Positions 1 to 38,155 of a stretch of DNA of 64,000 nt are shown here, in pieces. The stretch's first letter is position 1. Each line of letters begins with the position of its first letter. Below the pieces are notes generated by a model. The model had not been told where the DNA came from, did no database searches, and saw nothing but the letters and a program-made list of their open reading frames with translations. Position numbers and translations under genes: made by a program. This DNA is from Sycon ciliatum (lineage: Eukaryota; Porifera; Calcarea; Leucosolenida; Sycettidae): NCBI RefSeq assembly GCF_964019385.1, contig NC_088644.1, forward strand, positions 43,222,873-43,286,872, given 5' to 3'.

Positions 1-1983
1 GGACGAGCGAGCAATGGCAGGACTAGCTGGACCGTAAGTAATAGCTGAATTGTGCATGACAACTTGACACCCATGCGGCACTCGCCACTTGCCACTGCAT
101 ATTTCTTGTCCACTAACAATGTCTCTCCTCTGCCCCCTGTGTGTCCACGGCCCTGTTTCTGAATTGGCCCGATGAATCGAATGTCTTCCGCAACTGGAAC
201 GGCCCCGTGAACGCTGTCGCGTCGGCGACTGAATGCGCAGGAGGGAAAATATTGCTGCGAAGACGTCTCCTCTAGACGACGGTAAGGCACCCCATTGATA
301 TGTTGCCAGTGTGTGCCAGGGTATCGCGTGTACGTATAACTTCTCCAAAAAATTTAATGGTCCACAGTCGTGTCGGAAGGGTACGGTGGGACTGTAGCCA
401 TGTTACCTTCTAACACGTTATCAGGTGGAGAGTGTCTTGTACTCACGTTATCACTATATAAGGTCGAGAGCGTATTGTAGTCACTCTCTCTATTCCTGTA
501 CTTCATTACGTTTCAGGTGTACGTATAACTTTTCCAAAAAAATTAATGGTTCACGTCTTCAGATAGAGAGCGTATTGCACCCACTGTCTAGTCTCTGTAG
601 TGCATTGAGATTTTGTTGATCGAACATGAAATGGATACAAAGACAAAGCCAGGCCAAGTACATGGCGAGATGTCGCCAGAAGAACGTCTTCAGGTAGAGA
701 GCGTATTGCACCCACTGTCTAGTCGATTTTGTGGATCGCACATGAAATGGATACACAGACAAAGCAGGCCAAGTACATGAGAGAGTGGACGATGTGCAGA
801 TCGACACGGTCTGCGGGTACTTCATTAAAGTTACCCGTGACATAACTAGGATAAAAGTTAATCACTGCAAAAACATTGCCAAGTATGTGAGCACTTTGGA
901 CTTGACAGAAGAGTGCACGGGCGACGTTGACAAAACATACCGCGGTGACTGTCACTATCATGACAGCAGGGCACATCGCACGCAGCATCGCAGATCGTGT
1001 TGAATTGCGCATCATAATATTGCAAAATTGCTCCTGTGCATGCAAGTGGATTTCATTGCACTTCTCAGTTTGGGAAATGCTCGATTATGACAATTCTCCG
1101 TGTGAGTGCACTAGCCCTGAACAGACATGTAGGTGAACCGTTTGCGGTGTCTCATAGCCTACCTCACGACCTTCTGCTTTCTTTCTTCATCACTTGTATC
1201 TTGCAGGTATATCATCCCGTGACGACCACATTGAAGTCTGAATTTGAAGTGTGAAGATGCTTCAGCAACCACATCGTACTTTTCCATTGCTTTTATTGTG
1301 CTTCTACTGTGCATGTGTGTAACTTGTGGAGTAAACATGTGATGACATTGTATGCTGGCGACACGGTCAGATGTTCATGCGTCTAACGTACACCTGCATG
1401 TTATGCATTGAAAAGGGTTTGCCACTTGCGATCCTGGGACGAGTATCAGGTCCGCTTTGTCCTGTGTGGGCTGTATCAGATTGCTGTTCACTTCTCTATC
1501 TGTTGGATATGTGACTTTCTGCAAGTTTCTGGTGTATGATGGCCACGTCCTTGCTTGTCACTTTGTATGATATTACATTCTGTATTCGCTGCTTCCATGG
1601 CATGGTCTGCAAACTGCAATCCTTGGGCAAATGTCATGTTTGCTATGTTGTGCTTTGGCCGTCAGCTTGTCTACACGCTGTAGTTGAATTATTTTTGTTT
1701 CACAACTGACTTCCTCAAGTACGATGGTCACTGCTTTGCATGGCATTATACATGAAGAATTTCCTGTTTGTGCCGTGTGCATGTGCGTATGTGTGCGTGG
1801 CCACGTGTGTGTGCCGTGTGCATACACATGTTTGTGTATCTGTGTGCGGGGTAGCGAGGCGGGGAGGGCTGGTATGTATCAGTGTGTTATTGCAGTCGCA
1901 TGGCTACATACAGTACATCGCGCGCGTGGTCATCATGTTTACCTTCGGGGTTGGGGTGGGGAGGGAACGGAAAAAGAGCGGAA
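1..1983. other. gene-poor stretch with a tandem duplication
   Basis: I see no coding region here that I can support. A roughly 120-bp segment occurs twice (about 558-660 and 690-780), both copies starting with the words CGTCTTCAG and GAGAGCGTATTGCACCCAC and ending near AAGTACATG. Position 33 starts a good donor-like GTAAGT after a short open stretch, so an exon could end at 32, but nothing identifies it. From 1775 to 1850 the plus strand is GT-rich. Confidence 0.4.
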
Positions 1984-2457
1984 ATTATCCATATAAAAAT
2001 CGCTCTGTGAGCGGTTCTGAAAAACCTTTACTGGTACTGCCCCGTCGTAAAAGTAAGAAATTAGAACTGGCCCATTGTCCCCCCAAACGCGAACTGATCC
2101 ACCTAAATCGCGAATGACGGGACCCGAACGCACCAGTAGCACGAGGTTCCTACCTGTGGATGCAGATGGGGACGTTGGTCCGGACCATAGGCCATGTGCT
2201 GTACTAGCGGTAGACTTACCTATCAAAATAATAAATTCTACTACTACTACTGGTGTTACCCTATGATAATTGCCGTGATCCTGTGCCCTCCCGACCTCGT
2301 GCTACTGGTGCGTTCGGGTCCCGTCATTCGCGATTTAGGTGGATCAGTTCGCGTTTGGGGGGACAATGGGCCAGTTCTAATTTCTTACTTTTACGACGGG
2401 GCAGTACCAGTAAAGGTTTTTCAGAACCGCTCACAGAGCGATTTTTATATGGATAAT
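1984..2457. repeat. perfect 163-bp inverted repeat with 148-bp spacer
   Basis: Bases 1984-2146 are the exact reverse complement of 2295-2457, with no mismatch in 163 bp as I read it. The spacer (2147-2294) ends in a CTA-repeat next to AATAATAAATTC, the 3' end of a dispersed short retroposon also seen near 39.5 and 50.15 kb. The two arms encode the same peptide frame on opposite strands, which is a consequence of symmetry and not evidence of a gene. It could be a foldback element, a recent inverted duplication, or an assembly artefact. Confidence 0.9.
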
Positions 2458-2543
2458 GTCTTTTTCGGTGGAGGTGATTTTTGTTGTTGTTATTGTTGTG
2501 GCTGGCGACGAGAAGGCTCTCATTTACGCTAGGTATCTCATAG

Positions 2544-3022
2544 ACAGAATGAGCCTGGTTTTTACGCCAAGCTGATGTTTTCAGCAGCAGTCCGCTGTGG
2601 AGAAAATTCAAGCAGTCTTAGGGGCCTGAAGTTTTCGCTGCTTCTTACCGGATCGACAGTGGGAAAGAAGGTACGTTTATTTTATTGTAATAAATCAGGT
2701 CGCGAGGTCGACACAATTGAGCTGTTCGTTGCACTGTGAATTTTGTTGCTTTAGGGTGGCAGCGTGCAGCACCCTGTGAAATGGAGAGACTTTATCCTCT
2801 ATGAACTTGGGAGTATGAAGATATCAGATATCAGTGACGATCTATCAGGTGATTTCATTTCATTTTGGGTGAATTTATTGAATGTATTCTTGCATGAATT
2901 TGAAAATCTCCCGTTTGTTTGCTGTAGATATTTTGATGGTTCGGGGAATGTTGGGCCCTTTCTCAGATGACGAATGTTTGAGGCTGCTGATGGAGCTTGC
3001 ACTGCTGTGCAGTGAAAAATAG
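2544..3022 (+). CDS. possible 3' exons of an unidentified gene
   Basis: Three segments join in frame: about 2544-2670 (followed by GTACGT), 2755-2848 (preceded by TTTAG, followed by the weak donor GTGATT) and 2928-3022 (preceded by CTGTAG, ending in a TAG stop). The phases agree (0, then 1). The joined C-terminal peptide of about 105 residues looks protein-like, for example KWRDFILYELGSMKISD and SDDECLRLLMELALLC, with an amphipathic helical end. I do not recognise the family. The 5' limit is uncertain because the inverted repeat lies just upstream. It could be a chance reading; transcript evidence would settle it. Confidence 0.3.
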
Positions 3023-6000
3023 AAGTGAAATAGTCACAAAAGGCACAATGGAGTTTTACGTGTAATAGTGCTCCACATTATTGTGTCGAGCCCTCTCCGC
3101 TGGCAGAAGGAAGTTTTCCTCCTTGAAATGAAATAGTCTATTTCTGACTTTCGAATCAGAAACTGGACAAAGGGGGTTGGGACCGAAGAATTTCCCTGCG
3201 AAGTTCTTTCCTCCAGGTTGGGATGCTTGCATTAACGTACATGGACAAGGCCCACGGGCTCACTACCTGATTACCTTCAAGCCTATGATTCGCTGTAGTC
3301 CATGTACGTTCCTGCAGTACTCCTCTGGATCTATGACAGGAGGGGATCGTGCTGCCCGGCAGTTTGTCTCTTCCACAGAAAAGGGCATTGATTAATCATG
3401 AGCTTACCGCAGAGCACAACGAAAGCATTGTAGCATGAAACTAATTTGTCTGAATACAAATCTGCACAATGGCACAGACGGCTAATGGAGGTAAAGCATA
3501 GCATCACCAGCATTGTATTCCTGGAAGCACTGCAAGTTATAGATTTAGGTATCAATATTTATCTAAGCTTTAGCGAAGTCCGGACGCAGTACATTACTAG
3601 TGTGAAAGATAGAAGAAAAAGCAATGATATCCGTATATACCCGGAAAGAGAGGTGAGAGTGGGTGGGAGTAAGTGAAAGCACTTGTACAAGCTAAACATC
3701 TGTGCAACCGGAAAGAGCAGAGAAAAGGGTAAAGCAATTACACAGGCCATGCGTACGAGGTAAATTAGCAGTGAGACCCAAACATTCTTGTAAACCAGAA
3801 TGCAGCTTCAGCACACATTTTCTATTTCTTCATGTTGCGCTGCTGTTGCCGTTTCCCAACGATATGATGAGGCTCTCCGTTATGCTTCTGCTGGTTTTCC
3901 TGTGCAGGTATGTGGTGCCGTAGCTCAGAGAAATCTTTGGCCAGGGTAGCCAAGATGGCATCACCCACATCCTCCTCTCCTTCAGGTTCACTTGTAGGTT
4001 TGGCATTCATGCTTGACATCTCCTTCAGTACTGTGTAGGTCTTCTCCTATTGGTTTTTGTCTGCCCATACCATTTGCACTGCTCAGTGATGGCGGCGACA
4101 GTCGCCTCCAGCTCACCATTTTCCATTTTTTCTTTACTTTTTGGATACGCTGTGTGTCCTTGAGGTAGCATTTGAGGCTGACCAGTTCTTCTACCTTTGT
4201 TTTGCAAACATTCTTGTCTAGTGTTCAGTGATCGAACCCAGTCAACGTTGAAGCACCCTTGTTATTTCTTTCCGTTTCTTTTTATTCTTGTACACCGCTG
4301 CCTGCAACCGTGCATTTTAATAGGTTTGCGAGAAATCTCTTTTCACCTGCAGCAACCAGAGTTTGAAAGTACCGACACGAACTGGAAGCATGCCCAGTTT
4401 CCAGACAACTAGCTGCTTCAAAAATTCTTATGTCAGATGAGTGACTGGTTGCGCAGCCGACATAATGGTGACATAATGTGTCCTTGTAGTTCTGTTTATT
4501 ATTACTTGTATATTTCACTGTTCGCGTCAAACTCGGCTAAAGGCCGAGTTTTCCGCATCCGTAGGAACGCCACCACCCTTCAAGGATCGTGTGTTTTAAT
4601 ATTATAGCAGTGTATTTTGGTATTTGCTTTGACCATCAGTCCTTGGCTGATGCTGGTCATACCTTCAACATGTTGACGCGTTTTTCAAGGCATTCAATAT
4701 ACGTAGGCCGCAAGATTCTATCTTTTCATACCGAATACCGATGGCTAGTGCTTCCCCACTAGCTGCGCAAGTGTCACATCTGGCTGCGGCCAACTACCCT
4801 TTAATTTGTGTGTTGCCGCTATTGCTGTCTATGTCTCTGTGTGTGCCAGTATATGAGGAACGAGAATTGGCGTTATTGTTGTTGTTGTTGTTGTTGTTGT
4901 TGTAGTCGTTGTTGTTGTTGTTCTGGTTGTCATGGGCTGTGGCTGTTGAATGTAGGCTGTTGCTTTTGTTGTTGTACTTTTAGTTGAAGCTGCATCACAA
5001 ATAGGTAACCACCTTGATGATGGTGCACAATATCCGTTGAAGAAGCCGCAAAAAAACACTATTCTCAAACCAGTGAGCTGCAGAATGAAACCAAGTATCA
5101 AGCTGGCAAAGCTGTCAGCCACTCTAAACGAAATTTACACCAAACAAGTTGCTATTTGTCAACAGGCAGTCATAAAATTCGACTCCCTGGCTCAGTTACT
5201 CTAGACTACGACTATACGAGTTGTACAGAGTACTGTATACGTGTAGTCACTGAGTAGTCTACGTCCTTGTGCATGACAGCATGCATCATGTCATGTCAGT
5301 ACATCGACATGGCAATGATGGCATGCATCCAGCACATGGCCATGGGAAAGCCCCTACAAAATGGCTTTCAGAGAAAGCCACGCGGTTGGAGAGGTAGTTT
5401 ACTCGAAAAAACTGAGAAAGAAGTGCTTTTCATCTTCTTGCTGTTCAATGTCAAGCCAGAAACAATTGAGAAGCTGCATGAAATGTGCAGAATGAGGCGA
5501 TTTCCCAGATCTTTGAAGCTAGAAAGCGCACTGGACCTGCAATCTTTTGGAACTGGTCCTTCTTGAGGACAGAGATCAGACTAGCCAGGTGACAATGCTG
5601 TGGTTTGTTGGCTGACAATATTTGGAGGAAGCTTCAGAAATGACCATGAAGAAGGTCAATTCTTGCTATTTCCTCAAGATCACCAAGGTAACAGATACTT
5701 TTCAGTGGAGAAGAAAATCATGATTCTTCGGAGTTGAGATCGCATCGGTTGTTCAATGTTTTTCACTTTCGTTTTTTTCGTTGTGTAACTGTTTGTCTTG
5801 TTGGCGTGGTTCACTGGTTTGATGCCTTACATTTCGATCATGGCCATAGTTCAGAGCAATTTTCTTCCTTCCAAGATCACTCTCTGCAGTAAATGCGCAA
5901 ATATTTTACGGAATTTCGGACTCTGTGGGATGTCATATAATTGCTGGTAATGATGTAGTGCAGAGCAGATCTGATCATTCCCCGGCAATCACTCTACCAT

Positions 6001-6533
6001 GCCTTCGAAATCGGCAGGCGACCGACATGTCGGCCGGTGTGGTAACACAGTCAAGCTGACCATACAGTCCTTTCACAAGTTTTCACATTTTATTTGACAC
6101 TTGAACATTTCCCTCATCAGGTTAGCAGGTGGTGTGCAAGCTCGCACATGAGCAGTTACAGCAGTACAATAGAGAGATTAAGATACACGTTATTTCCGAC
6201 GTGCTGACTTTCGGTGCTGGACCCGTCCACTGGAAATAACATTGCACCTAACTCCAGCAGTGCTATACGAGTATGTGCAGGCACCGACTATTAGTCAGCA
6301 CACACACACACAATGGTGATCCAGGACTCCCGAGTACTGTGTACTACATGTCAGTGAAAACAGGAGGAGTACCAAACAGTACATGCCAGCGAAAACAGGA
6401 GCAGTACCACTGACCAAACAGTACATGCCAGCGAAAACAGGTGCGTTTTAACGGTTTACAATACACTATCTGTGGTAGCTGTAGATTTAGGAGAGACACA
6501 AATTCATTCGTAGTTGGTGGACCAACGACTTAC
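3023..6533. other. gene-poor interval, probably intronic or intergenic
   Basis: No exon is identified. On the minus strand 3900-4200 has short open frames (for example one with DAILATLAKDFSEL) broken by frame changes, possibly a decayed gene or transposon fragment. A GTT-repeat lies at about 4870-4920. A small hairpin (AACTCGGC, loop TAAA, GGCCGAGTT) is at about 4531-4552. A plus-strand frame at 5267-5566 has no recognisable domain. I searched the minus strand for the missing last exon of the myosin light chain gene and did not find it. Confidence 0.4.
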
Positions 6534-10715
<4,182 letters not shown>

Positions 10716-11799
10716 CTTGGCGGTAAAGTTGAGGACAAAACGTTCTAAAGACCGATATGAGCTCTGTAGCTAGCAAGAAGCAAAAAGGATAAGATTCGTC
10801 TCGTCTTCTTCGTCAATGACTCGACTCTAGTGAAGTGACTGATTCACTGTACGTCAAATGCTTTGCCTTCCGCTCACAGCAAATGTGACGACGTGGGAGT
10901 AAAATCGCAGCTTGGCATTCACTTCTGCTGTGCTAGCGAAGTGCAACACGGTGCGCTGTGTACGGGTAGGGTGTACGCTAAACTGATACTGATACAGTGA
11001 TAGCTAGCCGACACTGAGTGATCAGATAGCAGCACACCTTTTCGCTGTTTGGGATCGTATTGTAACGAGCGGATTTTTCCGTAGAACAAGTGTCAGATGT
11101 CGTCGTTCTAGGCGGAGAGCATGCGCACCCCTAGCGCACATAGTTGTGAATGCGACCGATCCCTGCCCAGCTGCACCGGTACCGAGAATGCTGCACGCTA
11201 GCGTTCTACCAGTGTCTGGGTGGGATCACGGGCAACACACGCCTTGACACACGCACACACAGGAACTCAGGGTGACCTAGTACCTGGTGTCAGGGTCTTT
11301 CATTTTTCAACTCTTCGATCAGCTGGCGGCTGGCGCTTGCCTAGTGCCTACTGTCTGACAGTACTGTTGTGTTGTGACAGCGCGTGTGGCTGTCCACTCG
11401 ACACTGTCTGTACTGAGTCTGTATTATCTAGACTACAGAACACTACAGTCATGTAGCTCTGGTAGTCTGGGTGAGTCTGATCTGAGCTGTTGGGCTCAGT
11501 TTTGCTAAATATTTATACACCGATAGCCAGGACTGGCAGGAGGCAACTACATGTAGTATTGTTCTTGTAGTAACTAACGACGTGTTACTTCACACTACGG
11601 TAAAGTGTGTGCTGGGCTTGGGCATGGAGTCGTGGAGTTACGGCGTAGGCTCGTTCGGAACTGAAAGAGCAACACCACCGGTCAATGGAAGCCTTCAGCC
11701 TGAGTTCAGGCTTCACGGACGCAGTCGTATCCAGACATCATGATAATAAAAATAATGGAAAAGCTGACAGGATCGCTTTTCTAAATGTAGCGCCTACTG
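10716..11799. other. upstream region of the light chain gene; no other gene seen
   Basis: This contains the 5' untranslated region and presumably the promoter of the minus-strand light chain gene, whose ATG is at 10715. I see no convincing TATA box or open frame. Confidence 0.4.
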
Positions 11800-12119
11800 T
11801 AGGGCTTGAAAGTGATGACGTCAAAAACGGCCAGGGAGTAGTAAGTTGACATCAGATTTCTATTTTGGATCCACTACGGTGTGACTTTGCTATTGCTTCA
11901 GTATGTGGGTGCATAGCAACCCACTCATGTCGTATGCAGGTGTGACTTTTACTTCGCCACCAGTTGTAACCCCACCCCCAGTAGTCAAATCAGTCAGTTT
12001 CACTGGCTACATCACCTTGCGGTGAGTAAGACGGCTTGAAATGTGCTTGGATCCATACAAAAACTGTTTTGAATTTTTGAAATTGTTGCTATGCTGTGAC
12101 GTAGCACTTTCAAGCCCTA
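11800..12119. mobile_element. hAT-like MITE, intact copy
   Basis: A 320-bp element with the terminal inverted repeats TAGGGCTTGAAAGTG and CACTTTCAAGCCCTA. A second copy of the same sequence starts at 49330 and is broken by insertions. I could not read a clean 8-bp target duplication here. Confidence 0.75.
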
Positions 12120-12299
12120 TTATGTGAAGATCTACTACACTGTCGGATCGGACTCATGTTGTATTTTGGTATTTTTTTGTTTTACTTGACAGTCAATTTC
12201 GCTAATATTAACGACAATTCGCGAATAACGACAGAATTTCCATACCCAGAGCAAAGTCCCATCTAAACTGGAAACGATGGCTACCTGTATACCTGGCCA

Positions 12300-12351
12300 G
12301 TGGCCACCAGGGAGTAGTAAAATATGTATTTTACTACTCCCTGGTGGCCAC
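12300..12351. mobile_element. 36-bp palindromic insertion with 8-bp target duplication
   Basis: Bases 12308-12343 are an inverted repeat (CAGGGAGTAGTAAAATA and its reverse complement around a 2-base centre). They are flanked on both sides by GTGGCCAC (12300-12307 and 12344-12351). The ends match the 38-bp palindrome at 58980 and a partial one at 16083. Confidence 0.75.
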
Positions 12352-12693
12352 CCATCTGTATGCGCATCTTTAACACGGACATCTAGCGATCACGTTTTTT
12401 TCAAATAACGAAAAATGGTTGGTCGTTAAAACGTTTTTAAAATAGCTTCTAGACTTCGTGACTCGTTAAACTTTCCGGTTTTACAGTAATCGACTAGGTC
12501 ACAGTCGGTGCATATGCAGAACCACACAAGCCATGCAGTCCACCCTATGTGCAATGTGTGGAGCTGGTATACTACGTATTCATGTTCTTTGTTATCTTGC
12601 AAGGCATCACCCCGTGTTGGGGACGTGGTGGTGCTCAGCAAAACGCAACATTTGCAAGAAAGTGAAACTCACCACCACACACACTGACACATG

Positions 12694-12696
<3 letters not shown>

Positions 12697-12766
<70 letters not shown>

Positions 12767-12927
12767 CAGACCTCAGACGTGCCCATCGCGGAATTCCGGA
12801 AGCGATGATAGCGAACAGCTATGTTAGGCATATCAACTTGTGCTGGGATTACACCATTCAACAGCTTGCAAGGCTGATGAATTGACCGCCGCTATTTTCT
12901 AGCCTGGTATCCACCACACAGCTGATG

Positions 12928-13002
<75 letters not shown>
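12697..13002. repeat. two (CA)n microsatellites
   Basis: CA tracts at 12697-12764 and 12929-13002, separated by about 165 bp of ordinary sequence. Confidence 0.95.
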
Positions 13003-13004
<2 letters not shown>

Positions 13005-14955
13005 ACACTGACACAGTAATACGAGTGTGTCGACACGAGTACACAGTCACATTTGTGCGTCAAGTGACTGTGCATAAGATCGCTCCAGACCAGTACAACC
13101 CAAAGCCAAGCCCCCATGCAGAACACTGGCAAACGCGTCTATAGTGCCGCATGCGCGCAGGTCTCGGACACCACGCACAATTAAAGCCGGCGCGCTGCCA
13201 GGGCATGACCGTGTTCTCTCACGATCCCATCACCATCCAATGCAATCCAGGAGTAGAATATTTTAAGGAAATATTTCTTTTTTAAAGTAAGTTTGCACAT
13301 GACCATAAGAAGCAATACAATCATGTACATGTATATCACGAAGAGTCAAGTAACGAGGAGATAGTCAGACACGGCATATACGAGGGAGAGTTCAAAATCG
13401 AAAATCAAAGAACCACACCGGATAAAATAGAGCATTAAAATCAGGACAGCGGCTGCACTGGACAGGCACGGGTAACTCGCAGCTCAGCACAATCGTGTAG
13501 ACACAGCCAATGGAGAGCAGGGTACAGCACAGGAAACTTTCACGCACAATCCTTGCGGCGACTTACAGCCTACCAAGGTGTGGTGTATACAGCATATGAG
13601 CGGAAGAAGGACAAACTCACTATAAAAACACGTATTAAACGGCACGCGCATCTAGCATACACTGGCACTGCATGCCAGCGTTTATACGGCATGGTAGCCA
13701 GGAGTACTAAAAGAACAGGGCCGGCGGGGTTACATACACACACACACACGACGGATAAACGACGGACGTCCGGACCTAAGCTAAGAAACAGGTGTGACGG
13801 TAAAACGAGAGTCCACTAAACACATTAGAAAGAAGAAGAGAAATAATGAGAGCGGGAGTAGAAAAGCCCTTGGTACACCGCGGACACCAACGTTAAAAAA
13901 TGGCGACAGTGGGTGAACTGAGGCGAGTAGACAGGAAGCAAAGACGAGGGCACGAAGTAAGAAATAAACTAGCAGTACCAACTACGGATAAGTACACAAT
14001 CGGGAGCACTCGGATAAAAAGGAAGCTGATGAGAGCGGCGAGAGTCAAGATTCGCGATTTCTTATGAGCAGTTTTATAAAGGCAAGGGATGATGAGAAAT
14101 GATAGCTTGCTTGGAAGAAAAGTTCATGGCATTTTTGGCGATGAACAAATAAACGACCTCTTGAAAGAAATAGAAAATCTTAGAAAATCAGCACAAGGCG
14201 CTCAGGGCGCCAAGTTTTAAACAGCTGTAGCTCGGCAAGACAAATCACCATATTCATGTCATCTCAGAGATACTTTAAATTATAAGCAGACCACCGTGGC
14301 ATCATGCAGACCACCGTGGCATCATGCAGACCATGGCATCATGCAGACCACCGTGGCATCATGTATCATAAGTTGGTCAGGACACTTCGGCGACAGATCA
14401 CAGGTAATACATCAATCACACTCTCTATGATATCTACAGTCAAGCAGACAGGTATGTGGCTATACAGGGTAGGGGGTCCGGGTTGGTGCTATGTTCAAAC
14501 CGATGAGCAGCATGCGTGTGTGCGTGTGTGCGTGCGTGTGTGCGTGCGTGTGTGTGTGTGTGTGTGTGTTTCCAGAAAAGCAGCAGTACATAACGGCGAA
14601 AGCACTGGCATGCCAACACCCACGCTGATCTAGTACGTGACAGTACAATGCTCGGCGCGATGTTCTGCTTGTCTGACTTCTTAACTAGTCTCGTTACATA
14701 CAACAGGGAAACGATAGCATAAATAGGCAGCAGGCTGGGGTGCAGGGCGGGGGTTAGGGGACGACGCTATATACAGCGCGAGCGTGCATCACTAGTGCAT
14801 GCATATACGGGGTTAGTAACCAGCGTACTAGTAGTCATGACGACGACACCACCGGCAGATATTTGCCGACGAGCGTCACGTCCCTATATGTACACGTGTC
14901 ATTCAGTAAGGTTGCTTGGAAAGCGATGGTGATGTGGACTCCCCGTGTGCTCACC
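13003..14955. other. gene-poor stretch between two minus-strand genes
   Basis: No supported gene. It contains a 20-bp tandem repeat (GACCACCGTGGCATCATGCA, about four copies, 14288-14365) and a GT tract at 14516-14570. It lies 3' of the RasGAP gene and 5' of the light chain gene. Confidence 0.45.
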
Positions 14956-36358
<21,403 letters not shown>

Positions 36359-37355
36359 TGTCAGAGGAGGATAAGCTGCACTACAGGTCGAACTGAAAAG
36401 AGGAAATCACCTAAGCTGAGAAGATTTGGACGGGATCAAATTCAATCTTCCTTCGTACAAGGGAATGTCAATTTGGCTGAGTAAATCCATTTCAAGCAGC
36501 TCACTTCCTCCAAGAGACGAACATTGATTGCTAAATCGAGCCGCTGTCAGACGTGGAAAATCCAAGACTCAAAGCAGTTGATGAATGTCACCACGCATGC
36601 AGGCGACATGCGAGAGTATCCGGACGACACGCGTTTCTAATTCAGCACTACATAGATAATTTTGCAGCGAAATGTGACTTTTTCCACCGGCAGTCTCCAC
36701 TGGTCTCGTCGGAAGCAGAGTATCCCTTCTAGATCCTGTTTAGTTGTGATATGTTGTCAAAGCCGAGAATCACCAAACAAAGCCTGGAACAGTCAGTGGA
36801 AGGAAAACCTCTACAAATGTAGCATTGAGAAAACTGGCTGTGGGCCCTCACGGCCCAGTCAGGTTCAGTCAGTTGAGCTACAGATAAGACGCTCTCGTTG
36901 ATTTTTCCAAAGTTGATAGCACGTGGCAGCAGTGAAGTAAAGCAGTCAGCTCAACGTGCAACGTGTGCTCGTGGTACGTACTAAAATGTAGTACAGGTGT
37001 AGTACTACGACAGTTGTGGCCTTTCGGATCCGACCCGGCGATCGATCCGAAGGAGCTGGACCTCAAGCAGTCAAGGCTCAAGTCACGGCAGATCAGCAAG
37101 CACCCGTACAGCGTGCCTACATGTGGTGTCGCAGCATGCAGTCGAGTGCACGATCGGTACGACTCGTCACTGAACTGAGTGAGTACGAGTACGAGTCGTA
37201 GATTTACATTGTACATGACTTTGTACTACAGTCATTTTGTTACAAAATTTGTACACAACCAAGCAAGCATGCAATGATCATGCATGTACATGTGCATGTA
37301 GTTCTGTAAAAGCAGAAATAATTGTCGGTGGTGTTTTATTTTCGAGAACTAACAG
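36359..37355. other. upstream region of the RasGAP gene; no other gene seen
   Basis: The minus-strand frame of RasGAP exon 1 stays open to an acceptor-like TTTTCAG near 36389. A further 5' exon is therefore possible here, but I cannot identify one. No promoter element is convincing. Confidence 0.35.
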
Positions 37356-37765
37356 TTAAGCGGGATTCACAGAAGCTTTTTTGCGATGCGACACGCGATG
37401 CGACGCGATCTGCGACGGACGCGTGCGATGCGAACTCGCGAAATACCATTCACAGAAGAAGTCAGTGATCTTGCTGATTTGGCTACGTCACCATGATATT
37501 CGCGCGGTTTGATACAACTTGTACAAATTTATAGGCAACTCTTGAACCTTTGTACAACTTTGCTGTAGAAAAGGTCAAAATCGTACGCCAAATCGCTTGT
37601 CGCATCGCAAAAGTTGAGCCAAGCTCAACTTCTGCGATGGCCTGCGATGGCCCAGTTGCGGCAGTTGCGTGGAGTGCGACATGGCTGCGATTTGGGGTTT
37701 TCCCGGTTTCGCGCCTGTCGCATCGCGTGTCGCATCGCAAAAAAGCTTCTGTGAATCCCGCTTTA
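37356..37765. mobile_element. Harbinger-like MITE with TTA target duplication
   Basis: Element 37359-37762 has long inverted ends (AGCGGGATTCACAGAAGC and GCTTCTGTGAATCCCGCT) continuing into GCGATGCGAC repeats. TTA flanks both sides (37356-37358 and 37763-37765), as expected for PIF/Harbinger. Confidence 0.87.
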
Positions 37766-37837
37766 CTAGTATAGTATTATTACTTCCGTACCGACAATTT
37801 TACGGAAAAAAAAAATATATATATAATTATACTCAAT

Positions 37838-37883
37838 CTGCGGACAGCATGCTGTTTCGTTCTTTTTGAACTCATCAGTGCAG
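37838..37883 (-). ncRNA. hammerhead ribozyme motif A1
   Basis: On the minus strand: CTGATGA, stem II GTTC-AAAAA-GAAC, GAAA, stem III closing with TGTC, predicted cleavage after the C opposite 37843. Stem I has one mismatch next to the core (A against C) and then four pairs, so this copy may be weakened. Confidence 0.8.
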
Positions 37884-38065
37884 CACAGAGGAAATGAGGC
37901 CGAACCTGATAGCAATGAAAATAAAAATTTCCAATCAGGCCCGAACGTACCTTGCTAGAGTGCTCAAACTGACAAGTCAGTGAGCTCTGCATAACGCAAA
38001 CAGCAAAGGCACTACCCCACGCAAGAGTGCTCAACTGCTACAAGAGCAGGAGCGAAATACTCAAT

Positions 38066-38111
38066 CTGCGGACAGCATGCTGTTTCGTTCTTTTTGAACT
38101 CATCAGCGCAG
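38066..38111 (-). ncRNA. hammerhead ribozyme motif A2
   Basis: Same as A1 but with a fully paired five-base stem I (CTGCG with CGCAG) and intact CTGATGA, GAAA and GTC cleavage triplet. This is the most complete type A copy. Confidence 0.87.
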
Positions 38112-38155
38112 CACAGAGGAAATGAGATATATAATTATATATATCTACCCAATGA

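Noticed and set aside
5267-5566. A 99-residue open frame as a gene
   Set aside because: No domain, splice context or homologous pattern could be recognised.
14025-14060. CTGATGAGAG as a further hammerhead core
   Set aside because: There is no GAAA after a pairing stem and no stem I partner.
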